Source: a virus
Virus record (IMG/VR): IMGVR_UViG_3300042556_000100
Span: 1 to 21,173 of that record
Length of the DNA: 21,173 nucleotides
Direction: 5' to 3' (one strand)
Shown: positions 19,601 to 21,173 of the stretch, piece after piece
Layout: every line of letters starts with the position of its first letter
Position numbering within the stretch: the stretch's first letter is position 1
The notes under the pieces: model-generated
The model's database searches: none
What the model was told of the DNA's origin: nothing
Seen by the model: the letters and a program-made list of their open reading frames with translations, nothing else
Position numbers and translations under genes: made by a program

Positions 19601-21173
19601 TTACATTACCTGTGGTTGGATTTGTTGCGGTTCTTGGCCTTGCTGTTGTACTTGTGGCTTGGCTGCATCGCGAAGTTGTTTTTGAATTGCCCTGGAGGTA
19701 TTCGGATCGGTCTGTTCCAGCGCAGCTAAATGCTGTTGCAAGTGGTCCATAAGAACCTGAACTGCACTCTGGTCTACTGGTTGCTGACGCATTTGCGCTG
19801 CTTGGTTGAACGCGAAGAGAACCGATATGTGCGCTTTGTGATCATCGCTAGGCTTAATCGCGACAGGGAATCCTGTGGCCAGCATGGTCGCAATTTCTGT
19901 CGCTTGGTCTTCAGCCTGATCGCCTGCTCCTGCTTGCGGGTCAGTAAATAGTTTTCTAACGAGACTAGGGTCATCTTGTTCAAGAACTGACTTTACCAGT
20001 TCTCCTTGGTTGATGTAGGGATTTCCTTGGAACATCTGCATGCGAGCAACTGATTTCTGCAATGCAAATTGGCGGTTGATAAAGTCAAGTCCGCCCTTCG
20101 GCTCAATCGAGTACTGCTCATGGATTCCTTCAGGAACCATCTGGCCAGTATCGTCGGCATAACGGAACATCAAATCTTCCTTCGCGTACTGGACGTACAA
20201 CGCCCAAGACTGACGGAAGAGGTGAGCCAAGCTCATTCGGAAGATGCGATTACGCAAATCACCAGAAGCAGCAGCCTGACCCTGCATCGCTTGAATCTCA
20301 GCAGCAGTCTTTCTGTCTCCAGTATTAAACTGTGAGCCAGCACCAAAGTCGGCGTTACCCATGCGATTCTCTGCGAGCTGACGCTCTTCAAGCATCAAAC
20401 GCTGGAAGTCGAATGGAGGTTGGCTGAACTGGACAGGCTTCAACCCTTGCGGAAGGATCTGACCAGGCTGCATCCTCAAGTTCGCTGTGTTCAGCGATAC
20501 TGGATTCTGCGCTTCGAAAACAGGGCGGTTGGCCAGCTCTACATAGTCAGAGAGCGAGTTCTTGAGCTTGTTTAGGAGGTTTTCGCCAGGGAGGAGGATC
20601 TCAGCTACCCCGCGAGGACTATACCAACCGCCACCTGTGATTTCATATGGGAAATCAACAAACGGAGGTTCGCCGTGTTCGTATGGGAGGGTAAAGGGTT
20701 TTCGCACGTTCTCGTTGATTGCGAGAGGAGAGTATGTCTCAACCAACCATCCGTCCTTAGACGGAGTGTACATTTCCCACAAGATGATCCGATCTTCCTC
20801 GGCTTCCTGCGTGATGCCTTCACGACGATAGATCTCGTCTTGGATCTCGCTGCGAAGTCCAACAGCGTTGTTCGGCTTGCCAGCAATTTGTTTGATGAAG
20901 TTTTCGTCCTGCTTGTAGAGAGGATTGGTCTTGTAGCTATCAACGGAAATGGAAATGATGTGAACGATGAAGTCTGCGTCTTTAAGTTCCTTGGTGTACT
21001 GAGGAACAATCAAATGAAAAGGATCGATAGCTTCGAAGCCGATCCGCTTGTTTTGATCGTCCCAAACAACCTTGGCCACACCGCGACCATAGAGAAGCAA
21101 GTTGTCGATGACAGACACAATCTCTTTCTGGAAGTTGGACTGCTCGCGCATCTTGTAGTCAAACCAACGCTCG
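19601..21173 (-). CDS. Portal protein (5' end missing)
   Basis: The frame is open from the right window edge (the last codons read ERWFDYK before an internal Met), so the N-terminus is missing and about 523 residues are visible. The N-terminal visible part (FQKEIVSVIDNLLLYGRGVA, then IDPFHLIVPQYTKEL) matches the beta-strand core. Residues about 150-290 contain the helical clip/stem (NLLNKLKNSLSDYVELANRP and the preceding PRGVAEILLPGE), then FNTGDRKTAAEIQAMQGQAA and LFRQSWALYVQYAKED, as in portals of short-tailed phages. The Gln-rich C-terminus (QQGQEPQQIQPQVM) is a likely barrel extension. The portal forms the dodecameric DNA channel of the capsid vertex. A terminase should lie further right, beyond the window, if gene order is standard. 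Confidence 0.88.
   Translation of the reverse strand, partial: ERWFDYKMREQSNFQKEIVSVIDNLLLYGRGVAKVVWDDQNKRIGFEAIDPFHLIVPQYTKELKDADFIVHIISISVDSYKTNPLYKQDENFIKQIAGKPNNAVGLRSEIQDEIYRREGITQEAEEDRIILWEMYTPSKDGWLVETYSPLAINENVRKPFTLPYEHGEPPFVDFPYEITGGGWYSPRGVAEILLPGENLLNKLKNSLSDYVELANRPVFEAQNPVSLNTANLRMQPGQILPQGLKPVQFSQPPFDFQRLMLEERQLAENRMGNADFGAGSQFNTGDRKTAAEIQAMQGQAAASGDLRNRIFRMSLAHLFRQSWALYVQYAKEDLMFRYADDTGQMVPEGIHEQYSIEPKGGLDFINRQFALQKSVARMQMFQGNPYINQGELVKSVLEQDDPSLVRKLFTDPQAGAGDQAEDQATEIATMLATGFPVAIKPSDDHKAHISVLFAFNQAAQMRQQPVDQSAVQVLMDHLQQHLAALEQTDPNTSRAIQKQLRDAAKPQVQQQGQEPQQIQPQVM

Overview
This window looks like the structural half of a short-tailed (podovirus-type) bacteriophage genome, either a free phage contig or an excised prophage. 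Every gene except one lies on the minus strand, and genes are packed end to end with 1-4 base stop/start overlaps or gaps of 1-75 bases. Nothing fixes the host. A Gram-negative host is suggested by a small lipoprotein that could be an outer-membrane spanin and by a cytosolic GH108-type muralytic enzyme. The capsid protein belongs to the N4-gp56 family, but I see no other N4-specific marker (no giant virion RNA polymerase), so I do not place the phage in a genus.

Read along the minus strand from right to left, the order is that of a virion assembly operon. It starts with the portal protein (cut by the window edge), a Gln/Pro/Met-rich linker protein, a class I SAM methyltransferase, a small conserved-looking protein, an acidic scaffolding protein, the N4-gp56-type major capsid protein and four small proteins (one shaped like FmdB but without cysteines). 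A variable-looking block follows: a BspA-type leucine-rich repeat protein, a PAPS-type sulfotransferase, a 43-residue lipoprotein, a coiled-coil/membrane protein of XhlA type, and a repeat-rich tail-fibre-like protein. Then come two tail or connector proteins (gp11-like and beta-propeller gp12-like by position and character), a small protein in the T7 gp13 position, four large coiled-coil or Ala/Gly-rich proteins that fit DNA-ejection (internal virion) proteins, and a GH108/PG_binding_3 muramidase.

Left of the muramidase, one plus-strand gene (1638-2012) encodes a secreted protein with a 13-15 residue repeat. It converges on the muramidase gene so tightly that the two stop codons share TTAA. 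Beyond it the minus strand resumes with DNA-metabolism genes: an I-Ssp6803I-like PD-(D/E)XK nuclease, a 59-residue protein, a Holliday-junction-resolvase-like PD-(D/E)XK nuclease and a probable single-stranded-DNA-binding protein that runs off the left edge.

Three things stand out: two group-transfer enzymes (methyltransferase and sulfotransferase) embedded in the virion operon; three unrelated repeat-built proteins that could contact the host surface (the LRR protein with a 36-bp exact internal repeat, the 17-residue-repeat fibre and the secreted plus-strand protein); and a candidate spanin/holin pair separated from the muramidase by about 10 kb. No tRNA, CRISPR array, integrase, transposase, reverse transcriptase or clear terminator was seen, and no stretch over 300 bases lacks a gene.
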